Source: Persicaria tinctoria (lineage: Eukaryota; Streptophyta; Magnoliopsida; Caryophyllales; Polygonaceae). From it: a stretch of DNA of 64,000 nt. The position numbers and the translations under genes are program-made. The stretch is from positions 34,671,373 to 34,735,372 of the forward strand of contig JBANSL010000008.1 of the NCBI GenBank assembly GCA_037127255.1, read 5' to 3'. Positions within the stretch are counted from its first letter, which is position 1. Every line of letters begins with the position of its first letter. Under the pieces are notes generated by a model, which ran no database searches, had not been told where the DNA came from, and saw nothing but the letters and a program-made list of their open reading frames with translations. Below are positions 19,120-30,780 of this stretch, piece by piece.

Positions 19120-19880
19120 CACTAGAAAGCAAGAGGCAAGTGAAGTGAAAGCAAGTGAAGCAATTCAAGTAAGACCATCAAGTAAGCAGTCCTCAATTCA
19201 AATCAGGTTCAGTCTAACCAATCAAAATAAAAATCATATCAGGAAGTGGGGAAAAGCTAACTGATTCAAGAGGGAAACAAAGCTTTTCTCCAAAAAAAAA
19301 AAAAGGAAGAGGAAAACACAGCAGATCAAAATCAAGAGGATGATCAAGCAGTAGCCGAAATTGAACAACCATGGAATTCAGTTAACCCACTAACAAAATC
19401 AATAGCAAGCATTTTCCTGATAATGCAGTGGAATCAGAATATTTACAACTCAGGATGAAAAAAACTGGATCAAAACGGACAAAAGCTGATCCAAAAGCTC
19501 AATTACAAGGCTATTTTCTCTCTGATTTTTTTTTTTGTATCTTTTTATTCTCCATGTTTACATTTCATGAGATTCAGGACTTAAAATGAAAGCAAGACCA
19601 TGAAAGTAAGCAGTACTTAATGACAGCATGTGCAGCCAGTGAATCAATTCAACTTAAATGAAAGCAAGACATCAAAGTAAGCGGTCCTTAATGACAGCAA
19701 GTGCAGCCAGTGAATCAAGTGTCAGCAACCGAATGCAAGAATCCAGTAATCAAATCCATGAGTAAAACTAAGCAAGTGAAGTATCAAGTGACAGCAATTG
19801 AAAGCAAGTGATTCAGGACTTGATGTAATCAAGTGACAGCAAGTGAAGCAATCAAGTGAAGCAAGGAACAAAGTAGCAAG
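19120..19880 (+). repeat. AAGTGA/CAGCAAGTG minisatellite region with a ~62-bp tandem repeat
   Basis: Irregular copies of AAGCAAGTGAAG and GACAGCAAGTG words run through this stretch. The clearest unit is about 62 bp long, repeated at about 19603-19664 and 19665-19725 (shared GTGCAGCCAGTGAATCAA). No coding content. Confidence 0.6.
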
Positions 19881-19889
19881 TTACCTCCG

Positions 19890-21120
19890 CCGGAAACTAT
19901 TCGATAGGCTCATCCCCTCCGATCCAAGGGTACTTTTTGGGACAACCACTCGGCCAACTACCGGAAGAGTCTGACATGCCTGTGGACGGAAAAGCAGAGA
20001 GTATAAGCATATACCCGAGTGTCTTGGTTTCAAGGGTCACTTGACAACAAATCAAGTCAATACTATGTTTTTGGATTCACTAACCATATACCCTAACATA
20101 CTTCTAGCTTTTCACAGGATTATTTATTACTGTTGTTTCCAACTGCATTCATTGATGAAGTTAGATCTTTCGCACTGTTAAAGATATTTTTTTTATAAAA
20201 AAAAAATCTTTGATTGGTAATTGTGTTAAGAATATGTCATTTATCCCTGTCCTATTTACCATATGAAGTTATGAACACCTTCTATTCTCTCTTACAACAC
20301 CATTCAGGATGAGTTCACAAATAACCTAATTAAATTGAAAAACATCCATCAATCATACACTCAATCATACATGTACTTGTCAATTTTGCCTGCAAAACGT
20401 AGAACAGTCCCATAGGCCGGATAGATAGAATGGCAGCAAAGATAGGGCTGAAGAAGAAAAATACTCAAGTACAAACATTGTTAATGGTTAAATACAAAAT
20501 GCCAATTGCAATGCAATGAAAAGGAAGATCGCACATGTAATGCTGAACTGTTATTGATCAGAAGTTTAGTTTCAAAACACAATTGTATATCTATTAGCCA
20601 AGATTCCATACCTAAATTGGTGTCCCATACTGAAGTAGCCAACTATCCGAGTGGTTCCTATCTAAATAAATTTTGTACTATTTCCAATCTCTTATAGTCT
20701 TATTTTATAATTGACTCCTGGTAGAAGAGGGTAAAGGCTAGTCAGCTTTCCTTCTTAACCCATAGCTAATGATGGGTGTAACTAAACAAAAACGAGCTAA
20801 TGATAGGTAATGGAATTTAGCTTTGAGATTTGCTCCTATTTATTTTGTTCTAAACACTAGAGGTAACCTGTAACCACAACCTCAAATACATGACATAAAT
20901 GCATTCATTTCAGTGAAAAGAATGAAATGCCACTGTTCTGATTTCCAATACATTGTATAGTATAATGTAAGTAAGCATGAACAAGATCTTGCAATATTTT
21001 GCATGAAGAAAAATAATGAAGCATGCTAAGCAGGAGTTGAGGAATCAAAGGAGAAAACAACATAGACTGTCAGAATGGCATGATAATTCTAAACAACACA
21101 GGCTTTTCTCCCCAATAACT
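19890..21120. other. No gene recognised; AT-rich sequence
   Basis: A T-run/A-run palindrome sits near 20185-20210. Short open frames, such as one of 63 codons at 20506-20697, carry no recognisable domain. No terminal repeats were matched. Confidence 0.35.
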
Positions 21121-21129
21121 AACTGAAAC

Positions 21130-21790
21130 TTGAAAGATTATTTGCCAATTTCTGCTGCTTTCCGATTTCCTTCTTTCGTTGGAGGTTCAAGATATGATTT
21201 GTTTGATAAATATCTTATGCAAGGTTTTTATTATTTCTTTCAATTAGAACTCCCTATCGATTTCAATCAAAACAAGAACTCCCAATCGATTTCAATCAAA
21301 TCATTTTCCCCCAATAACCCCATCGATTCGAATCCCCCAATCGTTGTTTTCAATCAAACCATCTTCCCCCAGCAGAACCCCCATTCGATTTCAGTTTTTA
21401 CCCAAAACCCTAACCCTTTCGATTTGAGATCTGAAAACCGAACGTTCATCAATCTCAATCCACAACAGTTAACAACAAAGGAAAAGAAGATGAGAAAGAT
21501 GGAGGCCGACGGAACAAGGAAGAAGAGGAGGCGTACCTGAAAGTGATAGGCGAGCGAAGAACCGACGAGTGCTGCGAGTGCGAGAGCTCTGAAGGGAGAA
21601 GGGGCAAAATTGAACAACTTTTCATTAACCCCATCAATAAACTCCCATAAGCTCACCTCCCCGCTTTGGAAATCAGAGGAAAAAAACCCCAACTGCAACT
21701 CCATGAACTCCACCCACAGCTGCATCCAAACACGCCCGCCAAGAGCTCAAATTTGTTGTGAACCTCCATAACCTCCTCCCAAACACACCC
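21130..21790 (-). mobile_element. Possible terminus of a DNA transposon with captured leader sequence
   Basis: On the minus strand this segment begins GGGTGTGTTTGGGAGGAGG at 21790, a terminus style common to plant TIR elements, and includes a second CGTGTTTGG word near 21735. It abuts the left edge of F-box unit A at TAAATTAAGG; unit B has different sequence at the matching position, so the junction is an insertion or duplication breakpoint. A 123-codon minus frame (21354-21725) looks like leader sequence. The opposite end was not found. Confidence 0.35.
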
Positions 21791-21829
21791 TAAATTAAGG
21801 GTAGATTATTTCAACTCATTCATCCAATA

Positions 21830-22451
21830 GTATATCCCTTAATTATATCAAAAGTTAACCATTACACAGACCAGATAAACATGTTTGAACTACATCCATT
21901 GACAAATAGATTCATAGACCTCATAAACATGTTTGAATTGCAAACTGTCTAACAGCCTTGTGTACAAGCCAAAATGTGAAATACTTTAAGGCCAATCAAG
22001 CTCTCGATGTAGCATAATACATTATACCCAGTAGATCTTAAAAACGAGGCTCTTTCTTTGCATCAAAATGACACCAGATCACACCGTCAAAATGACTACT
22101 TCCCTGTCGAACCTGTGAGTTGAGCCTACTCGCTGCACTCCGGCCTGCATTTTACTTGGGAGGGATAAGAAGTCAGGAACCGTCAGATCAATCGAGTAAC
22201 ATATAATCCAATACATGGACAGATGGACTCACACGAGCCTTCCATCACCCCACATGGAGTAGCAATGCTCAAAATCACATTGGAAGAGATGTAAAATATA
22301 TACCCTCATCGAAAACTACTTAGCCTACTTTAGGGAACGAACAGCTTTACTTAAGATAACAACCAAGAATAATTTATTGGGCATCACCCACTTATGGAAT
22401 CGATATTGAGCAAGTGACATGGTTTCTTCATCATGTTATAGCTTCCTGCAC
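21830..22451 (-). other. Inferred 3'UTR exon of F-box gene A
   Basis: The F-box stop is followed on the minus strand by TAAG/GTAAGA, a strong donor at about 23643. A strong acceptor, GTGTGCAG/GAAGC, lies near 22451. Both signals are conserved in unit B (donor beside 28781, acceptor near 28418), which suggests a real 3'UTR intron. The hAT MITE lies inside this intron. The exon is non-coding and its end is unknown. This is inference from splice-site conservation. Confidence 0.4.
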
Positions 22452-22522
22452 ACGATTCTCCAGCCAAGATAGTGCTGTAATATTGGAAGCTTATCATCGG
22501 ACTCGTATGAGGGGAAGTATAT

Positions 22523-23314
22523 CAGTGTAAAAAAATGTGTGAAGCGGGAAAAAGCGATAGGCACCCTATCGCTTAAGCGTGAAGCGAGCGACACGAAGCG
22601 CCCGATTCTATAAAAATGTGTTTTCAGAATATACACTCATACTATTAACATTAGTTAGTAATAATTTAACACAAAATTAATGCACATTAGCATATATATA
22701 CATGCATATACTATATACACACGCATACATATCAATATATGTTTTCAAAATACACAATGTATGCTACTCCTTTTTGTTAAATAGATGTTGATGATATAGA
22801 TAGTGGCAAATTCAACCTACATCTCATAAATATCCTTAAGATTCTCTCAAATCTAAATAGATTTAACAAAATATTAAAGGATAATTGTAAAAAAAAAAGT
22901 GAACATATCACGCTACATAAAGTTTTTTAGCAAAAGACATGCTTCCATTATCATAGCAAAATGATAACTAGTTAATCCAAAATATTAGATGAAAAACTTA
23001 TTCGGCATTTGAGTCAGATGATAAGCTCATGTCCTCCCCTCATCATGTAAAGCACTATCATCAATACCAATTTATTTAGTGAAAGTACAAATCACATATC
23101 TTTAGTTGAAAATGTACTAAATAGTGTAAAAAAAAGCTACACAAATGCTTTTGTCCACAACGCGTTACAAAGCGCCCGCTTCAACTCTTTGTCGCTTCGG
23201 CGCTTAAGCGGGAAAAGCGCCCACTTCATGGACATCGCTCGCTTGAGGCATGCCAAAGCGTTTTGAGGAGCGCTTCACGCTGCGCTCGCTTAAGCGACAC
23301 TTTTTCAATCACTG
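22523..23314. mobile_element. Non-autonomous hAT element, 792 bp
   Basis: It starts CAGTG and ends CACTG, flanked by an exact 8-bp duplication AAGTATAT (22515-22522 and 23315-23322), as expected for hAT. The ends share GAAAAAGTG-type terminal repeats and clusters of GCGCTTAAGCG-like subterminal motifs, likely transposase binding sites. No transposase. It is absent from unit B, so it inserted after the F-box duplication. Confidence 0.9.
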
Positions 23315-23645
23315 AAGTATATATCAGATATGGAGCGAATAAATAGTCTATTGTGCGTTATAAGTATAAGATTCTACCAATTCTACGAAATGCTTGCATA
23401 ATGTTATGTGATGTTCAACCAATTTTTAATGTGGTATAAGAATTTAGGACTCTTATATTTGAGACAGGATATGTTTAATATGTTAGTAACGATAATCAAA
23501 AGTCTTAATCAAATGATCAACTAATTAATCTAGATAGGAAGAGATTTAAAAGAGTATATTTTCAAAGTGCTTCAATTATTAAAAACATGACAAAGTCGAG
23601 TATGTTTAATATGGTAGGTAATGATAATCAACGGCTATTCTTACC

Positions 23646-24770
23646 TTATTTAAGGAGAATCAAGCTTTCAATGTATCCATACACTTCAGGGATCCTATAA
23701 TGGTAGCCTTCTTTCTCTATCAGCAGGACTTTTTCCACTTTGGTTTCAAGGTTGCAGGATGATACCAAACTAAAATCAAGTACCAAACTATTGTCGGTAG
23801 CGAGGCTTAAATCCACTTGTTCCCTCCACCACATAAATATATCACGGTTCTTGTTGAGGTATAAAAACTCGGGGACAACCAAGCCCGATTCGTAAGCTTC
23901 GGTCCAACACATGGACTTGCTTTCAAACACCCACATGGTTAAGCTATCATAGTAGTAAAACAATGCCAGAGAAGAACATCCATTGCGAACTAATGTGCTA
24001 GTTGCCGTAAGCCAATCAGCCTCTGGCAAGCTTATTGTAAGAAACACCTCACTGCTCATATCAAAAGAACCTAATTCCCAAAGCTTCATCCCCGTATGAT
24101 AAACAAGAAAGTATAAACTGCCCTGTACATACACTGGTTGTCCGATGGGGCCAAAGTCCCAATCAAAATTAGAGACTTCCTTGACTTGAAATGGAATAAT
24201 CTTCCATAAATCAGCTCCAAGAGTATACACTGCAACTAAGGGTGGTTGATTACGATTTACGTGAACAGTTGTAACACACTTGTAATCCTTAACAAAGGGA
24301 TCATAACCAAGACCAATCTCGCTGTCCAAGTACCGAACATCAGGAGAGGTTTCAATTTCAGGCAATGTTGGAATGTCATGAAACTTTCTAATAGATGGAT
24401 TCCAAATCCGGTAGTTGCCCCGACTCTTCAGCAAGACCAATCCATCAACAGAACACACGATCCTCCACTTTCTATCGAGGGTAAGAAGTATTCCTGAGTT
24501 GTTTTCAAAGGTGTCGCTGCACCTTACAACACAGTCTCGTAACATTGACATACCTTGAACAACGAGCAGGTGAGTTTCATCGCGGTTATTCTTGAAGTTT
24601 TGGAGATGTAAGCGGTGGAAATCGGGACCTTTGATCAAGGATAGCCATGATTTTGAGACGCAGCAGAATCGGAGAAGTGATTTGGCAGGGAGCCTCGAGA
24701 GAATTTCGCGACATAATTCCATTGGAAGATGGCGGTTGGGCGATGATTTGGCAATTCTTTTGAAATCCAT
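23646..24770 (-). CDS. F-box protein with C-terminal F-box-associated domain
   Basis: An uninterrupted 374-residue protein. Residues about 14-57 form the F-box: HLPMELCREILSRLPAKSLL, RFCCVSKSWLSLIKGPDFHR. The F-box binds SKP1 and makes the protein the substrate receptor of an SCF ubiquitin ligase. The rest fits the F-box-associated (FBA) domain of the large plant family: GLVLLKS, RIWNPSIRKFHDIP (about 120-140), GLGYDPFVKDYKCV (about 165), then paired beta-strand motifs and ESLILLK at the end. The ATG at 24770 is the first in frame and matches the start in the duplicate gene. Length is typical. Substrate unknown. A strong donor follows the stop, suggesting a 3'UTR intron. The upstream region is shared with other copies. 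Confidence 0.93.
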   Translation of the reverse strand: MDFKRIAKSSPNRHLPMELCREILSRLPAKSLLRFCCVSKSWLSLIKGPDFHRLHLQNFKNNRDETHLLVVQGMSMLRDCVVRCSDTFENNSGILLTLDRKWRIVCSVDGLVLLKSRGNYRIWNPSIRKFHDIPTLPEIETSPDVRYLDSEIGLGYDPFVKDYKCVTTVHVNRNQPPLVAVYTLGADLWKIIPFQVKEVSNFDWDFGPIGQPVYVQGSLYFLVYHTGMKLWELGSFDMSSEVFLTISLPEADWLTATSTLVRNGCSSLALFYYYDSLTMWVFESKSMCWTEAYESGLVVPEFLYLNKNRDIFMWWREQVDLSLATDNSLVLDFSLVSSCNLETKVEKVLLIEKEGYHYRIPEVYGYIESLILLK

Positions 24771-25340
24771 GTACTGTAATGTTGAAAAATTATAATCATG
24801 AATCAGAATTCAAATCATGTAACAAGTCAGGCATATGCATAATGTATCAACCTCGGCCTAATACACCCAAAATAGAGAGTGTAAAGAGTTTGAATAGCAT
24901 ATAACATAAACTGGACGAATACCCAGCTGCAAAGTATGAACAAATATAGTGCATGAAGTTGGTTGAAGAATCCAAAATCAATCCCGATATATCAAATTGT
25001 ACCAAACGCCTCCTAATTGAAAATGAAATAGGAATTATCATTCGGCTAATGGAGCAAACTATTAATCACTCAAACAGTTGAAAGTTAAGGGGGGAAAACG
25101 AGGCTTCCTAAAATCAGAAAGATGCATAATTTGAAGTAGCACAAACAGATAAAGGGGGTTGAAGAGGAGAGAAACTTACAGAGAGTGATTTGTGAGAGAA
25201 TTCGGCAGTAGTAGAGACTAGAGAGGGTTAAGGCACTCAAATCAGAATCAACCCTAGAAGTAGAACCGACAAAGTAGGGAAATTGAGAGTGAGAGACTGA
25301 TCGGATGTGGGAGACGAATTTATACTGGGGGCTGGGGTAA
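24771..25340 (-). promoter_or_regulatory. F-box gene A 5' region (leader and promoter)
   Basis: Sequence just upstream of the ATG is conserved in unit B (29804-30345) and in relic copies at 654-1420 and 58528-58680. Conservation over several hundred bases fits transcribed leader and promoter, but recent duplication alone explains it. No clear TATA position can be assigned. A purine-rich GAGAGTGAGAGACTGA block near 25285 is shared by all copies. Confidence 0.5.
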
Positions 25341-25745
25341 TAAAGTTATAAACCATAGAATATCAAAAAAATTATACTCCATATATAATTTCATACTCAT
25401 TTACAAGAAAATTACTTTAAAAATTAATTAAGAAAAACTGATGTTTTATATGGTTTTTTTTCATTAAAAAGACATACTATAAATCAATAATAAAAAAAAG
25501 GAATATTCTTACTCCATCCGAAATTTACCACCTGCCTTGCGATATGAGGTTTCCGGAAGCTTGAGACTTGAATAGACTTGAACCCGCGATTATGGTATTA
25601 ATATATAACTTAAGCTAGCAATGACGCAATACAACTAACAACACGCACTCTAAAACAAGTTAGAAATGACGCAATACAACTAACAACACGCACTCTAAAA
25701 CAGAAAGATATCTAATTAGATCTAAAACTAGCAAGTTGAAAACAT

Positions 25746-26147
25746 AGATTGAAACTGAAGTTGAACACTTTATTTTGTAAGACCCGATTTCTGGTATCTC
25801 AACTCCAATTTTGCAAAATTCTTCACGAGATATTCAAATGCGATCGCAAATCTCAATCTCATAAATCTCCTAGTGTCCACATATACAGTACTGTGTATAA
25901 TTGCTATGCATTTTTTCAGGTATTTCAAAGCGAAAAAAATGAATTTTCATTTGCTCTCACCCTTGAAAGCTTTGATCAAGTGAACTAAGAACGTACATCC
26001 TTATAGTCATCATCTCAAATAAAAGCTTAAGCTTTTGAGTTAGAAGAGTAAATGCTTACACCCATTGTACAAGTAAGTTTCAGCAATGTACAAGAAATAC
26101 CCATAAACCAACATCAAGAATAGCAGTGGAGATCTCTTGCTCCATGT
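25746..26147. other. No gene recognised between unit A and the foldback element
   Basis: A 79-codon plus frame (25749-25988) shows no domain. Nothing else recognised. Confidence 0.35.
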
Positions 26148-26456
26148 TCCCTACAACCTTCCATGCAATACAAAAATATTTTAACACTTATTTAATCTTA
26201 AAAAAAATTATATTTACATTACTAATATATATTTTTATATATTTATAAAGTTTAATTTTAAAAGCCTATATTTTAAAAATTAAAAAGGTAGTAATATTTT
26301 AGTAAATACAATTATTAAAAATTTTAAAATATGATTTTTCAAAATAAAATTTTACAAATATATATAAAAATATATGTTAGGAATATAAATATATATTTTT
26401 AAATTAAATAAATATTCAAAAATAAATAGTGGAGTATGGAAGGCAGTAGAGAGGGG
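26148..26456. mobile_element. Foldback MITE, ~309 bp, very AT-rich
   Basis: The left part (CCCTACAACCTTCCATGCAA onward) pairs with the right part over most of its length, making a near-complete palindrome whose outer ends are CCTTCCAT and ATGGAAGG. Such hairpin MITEs are common in plants. The target duplication is unclear, so the superfamily is not assigned. Confidence 0.65.
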
Positions 26457-27004
26457 GGTTAGAGGATCCGGCCTACATGTACATATTCCTTGCCCGGGTG
26501 GTAGGGCATCTCACCGTCTCATTATGATTCCCTGCCCAAGTTGTCGCAGCTGCCCAGGGAGTGTATTATCTACATTGTGGTTTTTGCTTCGGAAGCCCTC
26601 GTCTAGGACTGAGACAATGCCTGGCTGCGTCATGGCAGCGGATATGGCCGCGCCATGACTCGAGAATGGTGTAAAGGTGGAACAAACCAGGAACTCTTTT
26701 AGAAATTCACATGAACAAGTGAACAACACAAGGTAAACAAGCAGCTAAGCTCCTCTTATTTCAAGCAATCAACCACAAATCTTGGTTACAGATGAAGTCA
26801 GCCAACAAGTAAACTGTTCCTGGTTCCAACTACATGAAAGCATCTAATGGTGTCTTAACATTAAGGGGAAGAGCTAAAAAGTAAAGATAGAGATGAACCA
26901 AGTTGTGCCGGTATTGGTCAGATAGTCAAACCAGAATCAGAAGCTAGCATCTGTTACATGTTTTCATGATTGCATCTGTGACTGATCCGAAGGTAACAGT
27001 GGAT
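26457..27004. other. No gene recognised
   Basis: Moderate GC sequence with paired CCCTGCCC-like and GCCGCGCC words. It could be the 3' untranslated part of the minus-strand ORF at 27005-27337; nothing in it proves that. Confidence 0.3.
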
Positions 27005-27337
27005 CTATGACCACCCACAAATGTAGTCAAGAACATAAACTAGCAACAGAGAGAACGAGTAGAGGGCGAATGCCACAAAAGATGTCCAAAGAGGAAATGA
27101 TGTGCGGAGGCCGCCCAGGAGGCCAATTATGATGCAAACTATGACAATGATGAGAGATGATGTAAAACATCTCATCTCACCGTCTGATTCAGTAGCTTCT
27201 TCATCATCTCCTTGAGTAGCCTCTGAGGGTGAATCTTCGTGGCTAGCATCTCCTTCGATTGATGTGTCTCCTACACCCTTTTTAGGGGATACAGTAGCAT
27301 GATTATTGAAATCATGCTTTGTTAAGATCAGAAACAT
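27005..27337 (-). CDS. Small hypothetical protein with two membrane segments
   Basis: 110 residues. An N-terminal acidic, Ser/Thr-rich stretch (about 22-54, for example EDSPSEATQGDDEEATESDG) is followed by two hydrophobic segments: SSLIIVIVCIIIGLLGG (about 59-76) and TSFVAFALYSFSLLLVYVL (about 85-104). No family recognised. The first ~13 residues (MFLILTKHDFNNH) might belong to an intron if the true gene has more exons; a GGATAC context at 27290 is compatible with that. The organised architecture argues against a chance frame, but no homologue can be named and it may be the last exon of a larger gene. Confidence 0.4.
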   Translation of the reverse strand: MFLILTKHDFNNHATVSPKKGVGDTSIEGDASHEDSPSEATQGDDEEATESDGEMRCFTSSLIIVIVCIIIGLLGGLRTSFPLWTSFVAFALYSFSLLLVYVLDYICGWS

Positions 27338-27825
27338 TTATTCAATCACATCCAAAATTATGTAATAGAGAAGCAGGCATTTGAGATGATTATCAAGTTT
27401 AACCTAGTGACAACTTTGACTATACGCACGAGGTTACAAAGAGTCTCTTTTTCCTTGATTCAAAATTCATCCTCTAAACGGAGCACAATGCACAATCAAC
27501 CTCAAGCGATCCCCATTTTAAAAAATGATCATTATATTTCATAACACCTTTTCTTTCGATACGATCTGACCGACATTTCTCATAATTTTATAACTTAAAA
27601 AGGCGAGCTTGTTCTTTTTTATTCAGACTTCAACTCAACCGTGGTTTCTTTCTCCCATTATACTCTTTCGTCCAATTATATAACCAATTTGTGGTAGACA
27701 AGTCGGATCTGTACTGGTGTCGAAAATCTATAATCAAGAGCCTAATGAGTATACTAGCGATGCTGTGATCGACGATGAGAGCTAATGAGGAAGATGTGGT
27801 ACGAGTTTAACTCTCAACACAACAC
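27338..27825. other. No gene recognised left of unit B
   Basis: AT-rich sequence without recognisable repeats or ORFs. It ends where homology to unit A begins (TAAATTAAGG at 27826). Confidence 0.35.
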
Positions 27826-28780
27826 TAAATTAAGGGTAGATTATTTCAACTCATTCATCCAAAAGTACATCTCTTAATTATATCAAAAGTTAACCATTAC
27901 ACAGACCAGATAAACATGTTTGAACTGCAAACTGTCTAACAGCCTCGTGTACAAGCCAAAATGTGAAGCCCAATCAAGCTCTTAATGTAGCCTAATACAT
28001 TATACCCAGTAGATCTTAAAAACGAGGCTCTTTCTTTGCATCAAAATGACACCAGATCGCACCTCCAAAATGACTACTTCCCTGTCGAACCTCTGAGTTA
28101 AGCCTACTCCTCGCTGCACTCCGGCCTGCATTTTTACTTGGGAGGTATCAGAAGTCAGGAACCGTCAGATAAAATGAGTAACATATAATCCAATACATGG
28201 ACTCACACGAGCTTTCCACCACCCACATGGAGTAGGAATGCTCAAAATCACATTGGAAGAGATGTAAAATATATACCCTCATCCAAAACTACTTGGCCTA
28301 CTTTAGGGAATGAACAACTTTACTTGAGATAACAAGCAAGAATAATTTATTGGGCATCACCAACTTATGGAATCGATATTGATAAGTGACACGGTTTCAA
28401 CATGTTATAGCGTCCTGCACAGGTTTCTCAAGCCAAGATAACTATGTTCACTATTAGAACTTATCAGATATGGAGCGAATAATTAGTCTGTTGTGCACTG
28501 TAAGCATAAGATTCTACCAATTCTACAAAATACTTGCATAATGTTATGTGCTGTTCAAACAATTTTTAATGTGGTATAAGAATTTAGGACTGTTATATTT
28601 GAGACAAAGTATGTTTAATATGTTAGTAATGATAATTAAACTCTTAATCAAATGATCAACTAAATAATTCAGAGAGGAAGATTTGAGAGAGTATATTTTC
28701 AAAGTGCTTCAATTATTAAAAACATGACAAGGTCGAGTATGTTTAATATGTAGGTAATGATAATCAAAGCTATTCTTACC

Positions 28781-29803
28781 TTATTCAAGGAGAACCAAGC
28801 TTTCAACGTACCCATACACTTCAGGGTTCATGTAAAGGTAGCCTTGTTTCTCTATCAGCAGGACTTTTTCCGCTTTGGTTTCAAGGTTGCAGGATGATAC
28901 CAAACAAAAATCAAGTGCCAAACTATTGTTGGTAGCGAGACCGAGATCCACTTGTTTACTCCACCACATAAATATATCACGGTTCTTGTTGAGGTATAAA
29001 AACTCGGGGACAACCAAGCCCGATGCATAAGCTTCGGTCCAGCACATGGACTTGCTTTCAAACACCCACATGGTAAAGCTATCCTAGTAATGAAACAATG
29101 CCAGAGAAGAACATCCATTGCGAACTAGTGTGATAGATGATGCCTTATGCCAATCAGCCTCTGGCAAGCTTATTGCACGAAACACCTCACTGCTCATATC
29201 AAAAGAACCCAATTCCAAAACCTCCCCTTGTAGACGTTCAACAAGAAAGTAAAAGTTGCCCTGTCCGCTAAGGCGAAAGTCCCGATCAAAATTAGAGCCT
29301 TCCTTGACTTGAAATGGAATAATCTTCCATGAATCAGCTCCAAGAGTATACAGTGCAACTAAGGGTTGTTGATAGCGACTTACGCGAACATTTTTAACGT
29401 ACTTGTAATCCAAAACAAAGGGATCATAACCAAGACCAATCTCGCATTCCGGGAACCGGATATCATGACAGGTTTCAATTTCAGGCAAGGTTGGAATGTC
29501 ATGAAACTTTCTAATTGATGGATTCCAAATCCTTAAATGGTTGCCCCGACTCTTCAGCAAGACCAATCCATCAACAGAACACACAATACTCCAGCTTGTA
29601 AGAAGTGTTCCTGAGTTAGTTTCAAAGGTGTAGCTGCACCTTACAACACAGTCTCGTGACATACCTTGAACAACAAGCAGGTGAGTTTCATCGCAGCAGA
29701 ATCGGAGAAGTGATTTGACAGGGAGCCTCGAGAGAATTTCACGACATAATTCCATTGGAAGATGGTGTTTTGGCGATGAGTTGGCAATACTTTGGAAATC
29801 CAT
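28781..29803 (-). pseudogene. F-box/FBA gene duplicate, disabled
   Basis: The ATG at 29803 opens MDFQSIANSSPKHHLPMELC, aligned with the start of the gene at 24770. The F-box is cut: after RLPVKSLLRFCC an in-frame 78-base deletion removes 26 residues, including the second half of the F-box, and the reading resumes at DETHLLVVQG. Shorter in-frame losses follow (one near SGTLLTSWSIVCS). A nonsense TAG at 29084-29086 stands where gene A has Tyr; the same frame then continues to the normal end (ESLVLLE). All indels keep frame, so it may have been translated for a while after losing the F-box. Loss of SKP1 binding is expected. Confidence 0.88.
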
Positions 29804-30380
29804 GTACTGTAATGTTGAAAAATTAGAATCCGGAATCAGAATTTCAAACAATGTAATAATTCAGGCATATGTATAATGTATCAACCTCAGCCTAATATAC
29901 CCAAAATAGATAGCATAAAGAGTTTGAATACAGTAGCATATAACATAAACTGGACGAATACCCAGCTGTAAAGTATGAAGTATGAACAATATCCATCCTG
30001 ATAGATCAAATTGTACCAAACGCCTCCTAATCGAAAATGAAATAGGAATTATCATTCGGCAAATTGAGCAAACTATTCATCACTCATACAGTTGAAAGTT
30101 AAGGGGGGGAAACGGGGCTTCCTAAAATCAGAAAGATGCATAATTTGAAGTAGCACAAACAGATAAAAGGGGTTGGAGAGGAGAGAAACTTACAGAGAGT
30201 GATTTGTGAGAGAATTCGGCAGTAGTAGAGACTAGAGAGGGTTAAGGCACTCAAATTAGAATCAACCCTAGAAGTAGAACCCAGAAAGTAAAGAATTTGA
30301 GAGTGAGAGACTGAGAGGGCAATTTATATCTGGGGTAATAAAGAAGTTCAACAGTCAGCGGTAGAAAGTGAAAAATAAAA
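29804..30380 (-). promoter_or_regulatory. F-box gene B 5' region
   Basis: Aligned with 24771-25340. An in-frame ATG upstream at 29851 would add 16 residues, but gene A has a different frame there, so 29803 is preferred. Shares the GAGTGAGAGACTGAGAGGG block. Confidence 0.45.
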
Positions 30381-30633
30381 CGGAAATTTCGCGAAGTAAT
30401 TCGGTGGTTTCACCTAGTTGGTAAACAAGAGTTTTAGATATTTCGGCTGGTAATCCTGGGGTTTCGAAATGTTTAGCCTCACGCCCAAAAAGTTTACTTT
30501 GGCCAAAAACTTGATTTTAAAGTTATAGGCGGGTGAGTAGTGTAATATTAATAAAAAGTGTGGAGGCTTTTTACAAATAAAAACATTGAAAATAGATCTA
30601 AACGAAGGATTGAAGAAATAGAGAAAAGTATCG

Positions 30634-30780
30634 ATGGGGGAGGAGAAGCCGGAGGAGAGGCAGGCCGAGGACGTCAAGGCCGGCTCCACAGGCGTCGATG
30701 GGTGTGACAGGGGCGGCGGAGGCGCGGGCGGTGGCTGGAGGTGGTGTGGACCTCGGTCGGTGGTGGTGGGCTGCGATTTA
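30634..30780 (+). other. GC-rich exon-like segment, unidentified
   Basis: The ATG at 30634 opens MGEEKPEERQAEDVKAGSTG and a glycine-rich run. A consensus donor, AAG/GTGAGT, is at about 30781, just before the in-frame stop. This looks like a first coding exon of some gene. It lies in the segment that only unit B has, next to PHO1 pieces on the other strand. No family recognised. An opposing proline-rich frame (30414-30845, minus) overlaps and looks spurious. Confidence 0.3.

Larger units (their letters stand above)
21791..25745 (-). repeat. Tandem segmental duplication, unit A (contains intact F-box gene)
   Basis: Unit A aligns in order with 27826-33420: downstream segment (21791-22480 with 27826-28440), F-box gene, upstream region, and a distal AT-rich block (25345-25745 with 33110-33420). 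Differences: unit A alone has the hAT MITE, and unit B alone has 30346-33109. The copies are diverged by many small changes but collinear. Confidence 0.85.

Noticed and set aside
19603..19725. CRISPR-like array
   Set aside because: Two diverged direct repeats without uniform spacers in a plant genome; ordinary minisatellite.
26511..26729. Short minus-strand ORF near the foldback MITE
   Set aside because: 72 codons, no domain and no splice or context support.
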